Positions 1 through 6,955 are shown, counted from the first letter of the stretch. The stretch is 16,228 bases of DNA from Atribacterota bacterium (GCA_030668465.1 DAOUTX010000005.1:1-16228); one strand, 5' to 3'. Notes: a model not told the origin generated them from the letters alone. Numbers and translations are program-made.

Positions 1-312
1 CTCAAAGGGCGAACCATCAGGATTATAAACATCACAGGTAATTCGGGCTACATCTTTTTCTTCTTCCCAGGGATTTACTGTAAAGGTGGAGTAATCTGGT
101 TTTAAAAGCATATCTGATTCTTCAATCCGCACAAAACCCTGGATAGAAGAGCCATCAAACATAATCTCCCCATTAAGGGCTTTTTCCAGTTCTCTTACCG
201 GAATTTCTACATTTTTAGGCATTCCCAGAATATCGGTAAATCTCAATCTTATAAATTTTATATTTAGCTCTTCAGCCTTATTTAAAATCATTTCTTTGGT
301 TATGTTTTTCAT
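1..312 (-). CDS. glnA: Glutamine synthetase type I, N-terminal part (3' end outside window)
   Basis: Ligates ammonia to glutamate using ATP, as a cytoplasmic dodecamer. The window holds the first 104 codons, read from ATG 310-312. The translation shows the beta-grasp N-terminal domain: LRFTDILGMPKNVEIP near residues 23-38, then FDGSSIQGFVRIEESDM near 52-68. The latter is the subunit-interface loop that completes the active site of the neighbouring subunit. The FVRIEESDM wording resembles the GSI-alpha branch of Bacillota and Thermotogota. AGGAGG at 321-326 sets the start. The gene lies downstream of glmS in the same direction but is separated by a terminator and has its own promoter. The product supplies the glutamine that GlmS consumes. 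No GlnR/TnrA-type operator was seen. Identification is firm; the missing C-terminal catalytic part cannot be judged. Confidence 0.96.
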   Translation of the reverse strand, partial: MKNITKEMILNKAEELNIKFIRLRFTDILGMPKNVEIPVRELEKALNGEIMFDGSSIQGFVRIEESDMLLKPDYSTFTVNPWEEEKDVARITCDVYNPDGSPFE

Positions 313-355
313 TTATAGCTTCCTCCTCAAATTTTTTCTTAAATATATTTTTACA

Positions 356-384
356 ATTATACTCTTTATCCTTTTATTTTACAA
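356..384 (-). promoter_or_regulatory. Sigma-A type promoter of glnA
   Basis: On the minus strand TTGTAA (379-384) is followed after exactly 17 bases by TATAAT (356-361). The expected transcript start is about 35 nt upstream of the glnA ATG and just upstream of its AGGAGG. The -10 is perfect and the -35 matches 4 of 6. Confidence 0.7.
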
Positions 385-392
385 AATAGATT

Positions 393-413
393 ATTATTCG
401 TATCGTGTATTGT
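393..413. repeat. Short word-like repeat cluster (CGTATCGTGTAT type)
   Basis: Bases 393-413 read ATTCGTATCGTGTATTG, the same style of self-similar word seen at 14823-14849 and, inverted, at 2978-3012. It lies just upstream of the glnA promoter. Nothing else is recognisable between the promoter and the glmS terminator hairpins. Confidence 0.35.
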
Positions 414-436
414 GTAAAGAGAAAGAAAGGATTCAG

Positions 437-516
437 AAAAAAATAAGATAAAAAAACAAGAACGGTTACTATTTTTTTCTTTATCTTATTGCCCCACTAA
501 AGTTTATGTGGGCAAT
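437..516 (-). terminator. Intrinsic terminator region after glmS (two hairpins)
   Basis: Two inverted repeats follow the glmS stop. The first pairs ATTGCCCAC (508-516) with GTGGGGCAAT (488-497), with one bulge. The second pairs AATAAGATAAA (480-490) with TTTATCTTATT (442-452), with further A/T pairing inside. It runs directly into a U-tract (the A-run 437-441 on the plus strand). The two overlap by three bases, so they may be alternatives. Together they separate glmS from glnA. Confidence 0.6.
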
Positions 517-545
517 TATCAATAGAATGCTATTCCTTCCAATTT

Positions 546-2375
546 CTATTCCACAGTAACACTTTTAGCTAAATTTCTCGGTTTATCTACATCACATCCC
601 AATCTATCAGCAATGTGATAGGCAAATAATTGTAAAGGTATGACTGATAAGATAGGATACAGTATATCCGAAGTTTTAGGGATATAAAATACTCTATCTA
701 CTATATTGATAATTTCTTTATCACCTTCTGTGGCAATCGCTAATACCAGAGTATCCCGGGCTTTAACTTCTTTTATATTGTTAATTACTTTAGTATAAAC
801 TCTATCTCGGGGAGCGATTACTACTGTCGGAAAAGTCTTATCCAAAAGAGCAATAGGACCGTGTTTCATCTCTCCTGCAGGGTAGCCTTCAGCATGAATA
901 TAAGAAATTTCTTTAAGCTTTAAGGCTCCCTCTAAAGCAATGGGATAATTAATTCCTCGTCCTAGATATAAAAAATTATGGAAACTTAAAAATTCTTCAC
1001 TCAATTTTATAATTTCTGGTTCCCTAAGCAAGATAATCTCGACCATTTGAGGAATCTTTATTAACTCGGAAATTATTTTATTAATCTCCGACGAATCAAG
1101 AGCTTCCCTGACTTGAGCAAAATAGAGAGATAGTATGTAAAGGCACATTAATTGACAAATAAAAGCTTTTGTAGTAGCCACACCTATTTCCGGACCTGCC
1201 TTAATATACATTACACTATCTGCTTCCCTACTGATAGTACTTCCCCTTACATTGGTAAGAGCCAATATATAAGAGCCAGCTTCCCGGCAAGCTCTTAGCG
1301 CAGCTATAGTGTCCGCAGTTTCTCCTGATTGGGATATCAGAATGGTTAAATCTTTTTTACCCAGTAATATTTTTCTGTATCTAAATTCAGAACTATAATC
1401 CACTTCTATCGGAATACCGGTTAACTCCTCAAATATATATTTACCTGCTAAGGCTGTATAATAAGAAGACCCACAAGCCAAAATAGATATCCTTTCTATT
1501 TCTGTAATTTTATCTAAAGGAAGAGATAGGTTGTCAAGTTCCAGTGCTTTTGTAGACAGATTAATTCTACCTTCTAAATTATTACGAATAACCATAGTTT
1601 CTTGAAAAATTTCTTTTAACATAAAATGTTTATACCCACTCTTTTCTGTCATCTCCTCATCCCAATCAATATTTACTACTTCCTTCTGTAAAATTTTACC
1701 TTCAGAATTTATTATCTCTGCTCCATCTTTAGTTATAGTAGCAATTTCTCTTTCTTCTAAAAAGATTACTCTATTGGTATAACTAAGTAAAGCGGGAATA
1801 TCAGAAGCTAAAAACATTTCTCCTTCTCCTATTCCGATAATCAAAGGGCTCCCGCAACGAGAAACAACTAATTTTTCTGGATCATGAGTAGAAATAACTC
1901 CGATAGCATAAGAACCTTCTATTTCTTTTATAGATTTTTTCACTGCTAAAGTTAAATCATTCTGATAATTACTTTCTATTAAATGGGGGAGAACCTCGGT
2001 ATCTGTTTCAGATATAAAGTTGTGCCCTTCCGAAATTAATCTTTCTCTTAGAGGCATATAGTTTTCTATAATGCCATTATGCACTACTACTACCTCTGAA
2101 TTGCATCCATTATGCGGGTGAGCATTTAAGTTATTGGGTTTTCCATGGGTAGCCCATCTGGTATGTCCTAATCCTATATTACCTTTTGGGGTAGCTTTTT
2201 CTAATAAATTTTCTAATTTGACTATCTTCCCTTTACATTTTTTTATTTGAATTTTACTATCTTTTAATACGGCAATGCCTGCAGAATCATATCCTCTATA
2301 TTCCAACTTCTTTAATCCATCCAATAAAATGGGTACTGCTTCTTTTGAACCAATATATCCAATTATTCCACACAT
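546..2375 (-). CDS. glmS: Glutamine--fructose-6-phosphate aminotransferase (isomerizing)
   Basis: Makes glucosamine-6-phosphate from fructose-6-phosphate and glutamine, the first committed step to UDP-GlcNAc and peptidoglycan. The 609 residues match the usual family length. The N-terminal class-II glutaminase domain begins MCGIIGYIG, with Cys2 the nucleophile. HTRWATHG and HNGIIEN follow near residues 71-78 and 98-104. Two SIS sugar-isomerase domains follow; the first contains CGSSYYTAL and SQSGETADT. The protein ends in the diagnostic LAKSVTVE, whose Lys forms the sugar Schiff base. The start ATG 2373-2375 is preceded by AAAGGA at good spacing. The gene is last in a cdaA-cdaR-glmM-glmS block. 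Its leader carries a glmS ribozyme and, unusually, a second terminator-like hairpin close to the start codon. No anomalies in the protein. Confidence 0.99.
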   Translation of the reverse strand: MCGIIGYIGSKEAVPILLDGLKKLEYRGYDSAGIAVLKDSKIQIKKCKGKIVKLENLLEKATPKGNIGLGHTRWATHGKPNNLNAHPHNGCNSEVVVVHNGIIENYMPLRERLISEGHNFISETDTEVLPHLIESNYQNDLTLAVKKSIKEIEGSYAIGVISTHDPEKLVVSRCGSPLIIGIGEGEMFLASDIPALLSYTNRVIFLEEREIATITKDGAEIINSEGKILQKEVVNIDWDEEMTEKSGYKHFMLKEIFQETMVIRNNLEGRINLSTKALELDNLSLPLDKITEIERISILACGSSYYTALAGKYIFEELTGIPIEVDYSSEFRYRKILLGKKDLTILISQSGETADTIAALRACREAGSYILALTNVRGSTISREADSVMYIKAGPEIGVATTKAFICQLMCLYILSLYFAQVREALDSSEINKIISELIKIPQMVEIILLREPEIIKLSEEFLSFHNFLYLGRGINYPIALEGALKLKEISYIHAEGYPAGEMKHGPIALLDKTFPTVVIAPRDRVYTKVINNIKEVKARDTLVLAIATEGDKEIINIVDRVFYIPKTSDILYPILSVIPLQLFAYHIADRLGCDVDKPRNLAKSVTVE

Positions 2376-2411
2376 TTTTTTATCCTTTCTTAAATTAAAT
2401 ATTTACTTTTT

Positions 2412-2457
2412 AAAAACAAAACCCCATTACCAATCCATCAAGGAAGATAATAGGGTT
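2412..2457 (-). terminator. Terminator-like hairpin in the glmS leader (possible attenuator)
   Basis: On the minus strand AACCCTATTA (2448-2457) pairs with TAATGGGGTT (2420-2429), a 10-bp stem with one G-U pair and an 18-nt loop. TTGTTTTT follows immediately (2412-2419). It has the form of an intrinsic terminator but lies 36 nt before the glmS ATG and downstream of the ribozyme. Any transcript entering glmS must cross it, unless an unseen promoter lies within those 36 nt. It is either a conditional attenuator or an mRNA stability element. No complementary anti-terminator was found by eye. Confidence 0.55.
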
Positions 2458-2667
2458 CTCTAATATTTCTACTTTTATCAATATATATGTTAACACCTAA
2501 AAATTTTTTTAAGCAATTGTTTATATGTGTAACTAAAGTTTAAAGCGATAAATTTAAAACTTCTTCATAATTTTAAGTTTTAATTTTTAATTTTTTGGTT
2601 TACACTTTCAGCTTTGCGCTATTTTTTAGAATAACTATCTATGCTAAAATAGAAAAACCTTTGTAAG
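2458..2667 (-). other. AT-rich spacer between ribozyme and terminator-like hairpin
   Basis: No ORF, tRNA or recognisable domain. The stretch has AT-rich words such as AGCGCAAAGC (revcomp of 2610-2620), also present near 12110-12119. Immediately after the ribozyme there is a tiny CCTT-ACA-AAGG hairpin plus U-run (about 2655-2667 on the minus strand). No convincing -35/-10 pair was found for an internal glmS promoter. Confidence 0.4.
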
Positions 2668-2853
2668 GATACTTAAGAATGAATTTATTTTGCCATAAAA
2701 ACCTTTTTGTGCTTGCAATTACTCGCAAGTTTTACAGGTTTTCTAAGGATCTGGCCAACCCAGGAGCATCCGCCGAATTTTCGATAAACTCCTTCCTCGT
2801 CAACTCACCTTATAAAAACATCTAGCCCTTCAGATTGAGTAAGTTCTGGCGCT
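2668..2853 (-). ncRNA. glmS self-cleaving ribozyme / GlcN6P riboswitch
   Basis: Glucosamine-6-phosphate acts as cofactor for self-cleavage of this leader, which lowers glmS mRNA when the product is plentiful. On the minus strand the conserved parts appear in order: A|GCGCCAGAACT with the cleavage site between 2853 and 2852; a P2 helix of AACTTACT (2838-2845) with GGTGAGTT (2802-2809); GACGAGG and GGAGTTTATCGA (2781-2801); and TCGGCGGATGCTCCTGGG (2759-2776), supplying P2.1, P3 and P3.1. A P4-type stem closes GATCCTTAG against CTTAAGTATC (2668-2677), with hairpins inside it. The length of about 186 nt and position upstream of glmS both fit. The start is fixed by the cleavage site; the 3' limit is approximate. 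Confidence 0.95.
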
Positions 2854-2884
2854 TGTATTCAATTTTTTGAATTTATATTTCTTT

Positions 2885-2898
2885 AATCACCTCCTTTT
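2885..2898 (-). promoter_or_regulatory. Orphan, near-perfect Shine-Dalgarno sequence
   Basis: The minus strand reads AAAAGGAGGTGATT, complementary over at least 11 bases to the 3' end of 16S rRNA. No ATG, GTG or TTG lies 4-14 nt downstream. The first possible start is TTG near 2864, too far away, and it would give only a 10-codon peptide running into the ribozyme. It lies 32 nt upstream of the ribozyme cleavage site. It could be a relic of a lost reading frame or a ribosome-binding leader element. Confidence 0.5.
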
Positions 2899-3012
2899 AC
2901 AGTTAGTTAGCTGGTTAGATAGTTATCTGGTTTAACATTAATTCATCAATTAACCAACTAACTAAATACGCTAGACTGCGATACACGCAATACGATATAC
3001 GATATACGATAT
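2899..3012. repeat. Intergenic word repeat: TTAGTTGGTTA inverted pair plus (ACGATAT)x3
   Basis: The first half is an imperfect inverted repeat of AGTTAGTTAGCTGGTTA (2901-2917) against TTAACCAACTAACT (2950-2963). The second half ends with three exact 7-bp tandem copies of ACGATAT (2992-3012), next to the glmM stop codon. The same two words, AACCAACTAACTA and GATATACGATAT, recur at 12121-12212. No coding content. Confidence 0.65.
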
Positions 3013-3017
3013 ACTAT

Positions 3018-4364
3018 TTATATATCTTCCTTTTTAATCACCTCTCTTAAATTCTGAGATATTTTCTCTAATTTATTTTTATCTTCTCCTTCTAATAATA
3101 TCCTAATTAATGGTTCAGTACCAGAGGCTCGAACAAAAATTCTACCTTTTCCGTCAAGTTCCTCTTCTATTTCTTTAATAAATTTTTTTATGCAAACATT
3201 TTTAAAGAATCGTTCTTTATCTTTAATCTCATAATTCAAAATGATCTGAGGGTATTTTTCCATTACTGAAGCCAAATTAGATAGAGGTTTTTCTTCTTCC
3301 CGAAGAACCTTCATAAGTTGTAGAGAAGTTAACAACCCATCCCCAGTAGTACTATATTGCGAAAAAATAATATGACCTGATTGTTCCCCTCCCAATACCG
3401 TCTTAACCTTCTTCATCATTTCCAATACATAGCGGTCACCGATATTGGTTCTGATAACTTTTCCTCCTGCTTTTTCTATAGCCTTATCAAAGCCTACATT
3501 ACTCATTAAGGTAGTTACAACTGTATTATTTGGTAATCGGTCTTTCTTAACAAGATTTAAGGCACAAATTGCCATAATTTGATCTCCATCTACAATATTT
3601 CCCTTTTCGTTTACAACAATAACTCTATCTGCATCCCCATCATAAGCTAAGCCCAAATCTGCCTGTTGCCTTAAAACTACCTCTCTTAAGAAAGCGGGAT
3701 GAGTTGAACCACAATTAAAATTTATATTAGTACCACTTGGTTTATCATTTATGGTAATAATCTCGGCTCCCAATTCTTTAAAAACACGGGGAGCAATTAT
3801 AAAAGATGCACCATTGGCACAATCTAAAACGATTTTGTATCCTTTGAGGGTAAATTTTGGGGGAAGGGTATTTTTAATGTAATCAATATATCTATCTGTT
3901 GCTTCAGGTAATTCTTTTACTCTACCAATATTTTTTTTTGTAGGCCATTCATCTTTTGAATGATTTTCAAAATATATTCTCTCTATCTCTTCTTCTTCTG
4001 AATCAGAAAACTTAAAACCATCCCCTCTGATATATTTGATGCCATTGTGATCGAAGGGATTATGAGAAGCAGAAATAACTATACCGCAATTAGCATGGTA
4101 AGCTCTGGTCAGGTAAGCCACTACGGGGGTGGGTGCTATTCCTGCTCTTAGGACATCTACGCCTGCTGAACATATTCCTGCTATTAAAGCAGCTTCTAAC
4201 ATATCCCCCGAAATTCGCGTATCTCTGCCAATTAATATCTTAGGATCGACCTCGTCTTTAAATAAATATGCTCCGGCTCTTCCTATGTGAAAGATCACCT
4301 CTGCAGTTATGGGCTCCCTGTTGGCAATCCCTCTTATCCCATCAGTTCCAAATAATTTTTTCAT
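3018..4364 (-). CDS. glmM: Phosphoglucosamine mutase
   Basis: Interconverts glucosamine-6-phosphate and glucosamine-1-phosphate, the step after GlmS. The 448 residues match the family. It starts MKKLFGTDGIRG. The catalytic phosphoserine is Ser100 in GIVISASHNP, the Mg-binding loop is DGDADR at 242-247, GEQSGHI near 327-332 contacts the sugar, and the phosphate-binding RASGTEP lies at 412-418. ATG 4362-4364 follows GGGG at short spacing. In Bacillota it normally follows cdaR directly. Here a 465-bp inverted-repeat unit with an S23 gene lies between them, so glmM depends on read-through or an unseen promoter. It is followed by repeats and then the glmS ribozyme leader. Confidence 0.98.
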   Translation of the reverse strand: MKKLFGTDGIRGIANREPITAEVIFHIGRAGAYLFKDEVDPKILIGRDTRISGDMLEAALIAGICSAGVDVLRAGIAPTPVVAYLTRAYHANCGIVISASHNPFDHNGIKYIRGDGFKFSDSEEEEIERIYFENHSKDEWPTKKNIGRVKELPEATDRYIDYIKNTLPPKFTLKGYKIVLDCANGASFIIAPRVFKELGAEIITINDKPSGTNINFNCGSTHPAFLREVVLRQQADLGLAYDGDADRVIVVNEKGNIVDGDQIMAICALNLVKKDRLPNNTVVTTLMSNVGFDKAIEKAGGKVIRTNIGDRYVLEMMKKVKTVLGGEQSGHIIFSQYSTTGDGLLTSLQLMKVLREEEKPLSNLASVMEKYPQIILNYEIKDKERFFKNVCIKKFIKEIEEELDGKGRIFVRASGTEPLIRILLEGEDKNKLEKISQNLREVIKKEDI

Positions 4365-4378
4365 AAACTACCCCTTCA

Positions 4379-4843
4379 TTAATCGTTAGTGAATAGTGAA
4401 TAGTCGTTAGTTAGTATTTAGTTTTTTAATTAAACTCATAGTCATTTTACTAATTTCATCAATTTCTTTTAATAACTGACCAGCTTCCTTGCTTTCAAGG
4501 TATCCCAGTCGTGAAGCAATAATAATTTGAGTGGAAAGTTCAGCCCAATTCCCCAGAGAAATAAATAGGAATTGTTTGTATTCTTTATTAGAGAACCTTG
4601 CAAATCCTTCTGCTATATTTGAAGGAATTGAAACAGCTGACCTTCTTAGCTGACTGGTCAATCCGTATATTTCTTCCTTAGGAATATTTTTGGTTATTTT
4701 ATATATATCTTCAACTACTCCTATGCTTCTTTTCCATATATTTAAATCTTTATAACTTTTTTCTTCATATTATAATTTATACTTTCTTATTTTCTTAATC
4801 TTTTTACTAAATACTATTCGCTATTCACTAACGACTATTTATT
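4379..4843 (-). mobile_element. Inverted-repeat unit carrying a four-helix-bundle (S23) gene
   Basis: The left arm at 4383-4404 (TCGTTAGTGAATAGTGAATA...) and right arm at 4813-4834 are inverted copies. They match over 22 bases with one difference. A second inverted block, ATTTAGT / ACTAAAT, lies just inside, and the left arm has a 13-bp insertion relative to the right. The ends belong to the same TTAGTCGTTAG family as units at 7061, 9421, 10809 and 14850. Between the arms lies only an S23 gene. The unit splits the cdaR-glmM junction. Its outer right end supplies the cdaR stop codon, and its left arm encodes the last residues of the S23 protein. No transposase is present. In RNA the arms could form a stem like those of 23S rRNA intervening sequences. 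Confidence 0.7.
4407..4768 (-). pseudogene. Four-helix-bundle protein (23S rRNA intervening-sequence protein family), frameshifted near N-terminus
   Basis: The family (PF05635/TIGR02436) has small all-helical proteins, often encoded in 23S rRNA intervening sequences. The molecular role is unknown. The clear motif is LTSQLRRSAVSIPSNIAEGF, followed by NKEYKQFLFISLGNWAELSTQI and a final helix LLKEIDEISKMTMSLIKKL. The longest frame from a usual start codon begins at a TTG (4659-4661), which is Leu of that motif, so that start is not credible. Upstream the same frame continues with homologous sequence (SYKDLNIWKRSIGVVEDIYKITKNIPKEEIYG) to a stop at 4770-4772, without ATG or GTG. ATG 4766-4768 is one frame off. 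Adding one A to the A6 run (4757-4762) would join MKKK to SYKDLNIW. So it is a recent frameshift, a slippage site or a sequencing error. No good ribosome binding site was seen. Confidence 0.8.
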
Positions 4844-6046
4844 AATCAACACCGTTACTTCTTCTGGCTCAACTTTAATTAAAGAAATTCCTTCGGGAAG
4901 ATCTGTTTGAACTTTTACCTTCTGCTCTACCTTAAAATTGTCCATAAATTTTACAAAGGCTTTTATGTTTTCTTCTTCTAATTTATCGATTAAAATATTT
5001 TTTCCCTCAACAGTTATGTCAACTACTTCTGGCTTTATTTCACAGGATACAAAGGGAGATAAATTCTGAGGTACAACCGGGATATTTTTTAGGATTTTCT
5101 GGATAATGACTTCCTTAACTTGTATGGTTACTTCTATTAGCTCAACTTCACCCTCCACTATATTTAATCCTTCTTCCAAGGCAGGTGGAACTTTCACTGA
5201 TAGAGTCTTTGTAATTCCGCTTACATCGATGGGAATAGTTTCTAAAAATTCAATATAACTTATTTTAGAATAATTACCAAAAATCTTTATTTCATCGGGA
5301 TTAGATAATATTTCAGAAATATAATAACCCGGAGCTGGTTTCCCGATTATTTTTGGTTTTACTGTTAATTGCTTTTCGGGATATCCACGAGTCAAAGAAA
5401 TTGATACTTCCACTATATCCGGTTCAATCTTTACTTCTTTAACTTCATTTCCGTTTACATCAACTGCTTTTACATTTATTTTTTTTCTCAGATCTTCCTT
5501 TATTCCGGAAATATCAATAGCACATATTATCTGTTTTATATTTTCTAATACACTCTGAGCACTAATTATCTTAACCTTAGGAGGATTAAGTCGGGGTTCG
5601 TCAGTTAAAGAATATCCTTTTTCGGGAACCCCTATTAAACTATATTCAACTTCAACCTCTTTAGTTAAAACTTTTTCAACTTCAACTTTTATTTCTGAAG
5701 GAATAATTCTGGTGATCTGTGTTTTCTTGGGAGGTGTAACTTCTACCTTTAATTTATATAAACCTTCTTTACTAATTTCAGAAAAATTTACTATTCCGTT
5801 AATCTGATGAGAAGAAATGTTATTTATTATATTTTTGGGCCCTTTAATTCCTACACTTACATTTGTGGGAAACTCTTTTATCACTAAGTCTTCGCCGAGA
5901 TTGGTTTGAGTAAGAGATATGTCGATAAAATTCTCTACCATGGGATTCTCTCCACCTGCTATATACAACCATAGAATAATCGCTAAAAATATAGAGAGTA
6001 ATTTAATATCGATATTTTTTAAAAACCAATTTTTTAATTCTTTCAT
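4835..6046 (-). CDS. cdaR: CdaA regulatory protein CdaR (YbbR-domain protein)
   Basis: Membrane-anchored partner that modulates the diadenylate cyclase CdaA. There is one N-terminal membrane segment near residues 13-30 (IDIKLLSIFLAIILWLYIAG). The rest is a series of YbbR domains of about 80 residues, predicted extracytoplasmic. Repeating signs are PxxVxVxGP-type strands and I-S-GI elements such as CAIDISGI and TIPIDVSGI. Four such domains fit the 403 residues. ATG 4044-based numbering aside, the start codon 6044-6046 overlaps the cdaA stop in ATGA, a 4-nt overlap implying translational coupling. The reading frame ends LINK followed by TAG at 4835-4837. That TAG lies in the end of the adjacent inverted-repeat unit, so the original C-terminus may have been slightly different. 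Confidence 0.93.
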   Translation of the reverse strand: MKELKNWFLKNIDIKLLSIFLAIILWLYIAGGENPMVENFIDISLTQTNLGEDLVIKEFPTNVSVGIKGPKNIINNISSHQINGIVNFSEISKEGLYKLKVEVTPPKKTQITRIIPSEIKVEVEKVLTKEVEVEYSLIGVPEKGYSLTDEPRLNPPKVKIISAQSVLENIKQIICAIDISGIKEDLRKKINVKAVDVNGNEVKEVKIEPDIVEVSISLTRGYPEKQLTVKPKIIGKPAPGYYISEILSNPDEIKIFGNYSKISYIEFLETIPIDVSGITKTLSVKVPPALEEGLNIVEGEVELIEVTIQVKEVIIQKILKNIPVVPQNLSPFVSCEIKPEVVDITVEGKNILIDKLEEENIKAFVKFMDNFKVEQKVKVQTDLPEGISLIKVEPEEVTVLINK

Positions 6047-6852
6047 TTTTTGTTATCCTCTGTCGGCCAAAAACCAAATTCAGAGATTATCTTAGGTTGG
6101 TATAGATGTGTTAACATCTTTTTTAATCCCTGGGGTTCCATAGGTCGGGTAATCTTTCCATCTAAAGCAATGGATATATTTCCTGTCTCTTCTGACACTA
6201 TAATTATCAAAGCATCTGTCTGTTCACTTAACCCTAAAGCTGCTCTATGTCGGGTACCCAAAGATTTACTAATATCCATTCTCTCACTTAGCGGTAAAAT
6301 ACAATTCGCCCCTACAATTTTATTCCCTCTAATAATTACAGCTCCATCGTGTAAAGGAGAGTCGGGCATAAATATAGAATATAATAATTCAGGAGAAAAT
6401 TCACCATTTAAAATAATTCCAGTTTCTAAAATATCCTTTAAACCAACCTCTCTCTCTAAAACCACCAAAGCTCCTTTGTGTTTACTGGAAAGCATGGGCA
6501 TTACCATAACTAATCCATTTATTAGTTGTTCAACCTTTTTATCGACTTCCTTGTGCAAAAAAGAAGTATTTATAAAAAATCCCCTTTTCCCCATCTTTAA
6601 TAATCCTCTTCTTATTTCTGGTTGAAATATTATAGGCAGGGCTACAACCATCATGGCCATGGCTCCTTTTAGAAGCCAATTGATAGTTCTAAGGCCGAGC
6701 TGATCAGCAATAAAAGAAACAATAAAAAGAATAACTAATCCTTTGATTAATTGTACTGCCGGGGTATCTTTAATTAAGAGAATTATGTGATAGGATATAA
6801 AAGCAATGATTAGTATGTCTATAATATCTAAAAGGCTGAAAGAGATTGGCAC
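6043..6852 (-). CDS. cdaA: Diadenylate cyclase CdaA (c-di-AMP synthase)
   Basis: Makes cyclic di-AMP from two ATP at the cytoplasmic membrane; c-di-AMP controls potassium and osmolyte uptake and cell-wall balance. Three N-terminal membrane helices lie at about residues 8-26, 36-50 and 59-76. The DAC domain follows, with catalytic DGA at 169-171 (SPLHDGAVIIRG) and RHR at 201-203 (GTRHRAALG). The 269 residues are typical. The start is GTG 6850-6852, with GGGAG about 6 nt upstream. The cdaA-cdaR-glmM order is the conserved Bacillota operon, in which CdaA, CdaR and GlmM interact. The nearest candidate promoter is at 6956-6984. Confidence 0.97.
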   Translation of the reverse strand: MPISFSLLDIIDILIIAFISYHIILLIKDTPAVQLIKGLVILFIVSFIADQLGLRTINWLLKGAMAMMVVALPIIFQPEIRRGLLKMGKRGFFINTSFLHKEVDKKVEQLINGLVMVMPMLSSKHKGALVVLEREVGLKDILETGIILNGEFSPELLYSIFMPDSPLHDGAVIIRGNKIVGANCILPLSERMDISKSLGTRHRAALGLSEQTDALIIIVSEETGNISIALDGKITRPMEPQGLKKMLTHLYQPKIISEFGFWPTEDNKK

Positions 6853-6955
6853 TTGATTCTCCCTTTTTCACTTGTTAAAAATTTAAAGCATAATTAATGT
6901 TTTTTGAACAATCTTTCTACTGTTTTACTAATTGTTATTTAAAAAATAATCAATG

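Noticed and set aside
2412..2667. T-box or second riboswitch before glmS
   Set aside because: No T-box consensus or known aptamer core is visible; only the terminator-like hairpin can be supported.
2885..2898. Plus-strand AATCACCTCCTTTT as the 3' end of a 16S rRNA gene
   Set aside because: Only the last dozen bases match; the preceding sequence is not 16S. It is better read as a Shine-Dalgarno on the minus strand.
2992..3012. ACGATAT tandem copies as a CRISPR array or microsatellite locus
   Set aside because: Only three 7-bp units without spacers; recorded as part of a word repeat.
4659..4661. TTG as the start of an 84-residue S23 protein
   Set aside because: The TTG is the Leu of the conserved GLTSQLRRS motif, and homologous sequence continues upstream in frame.
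6050..6625. Plus-strand open frame of 191 codons over cdaA
   Set aside because: Antisense shadow of a fully conserved gene; the translation has no recognisable domain. The same applies to plus-strand frames near 2275, 7529, 8660, 13028, 14470 and 15746.
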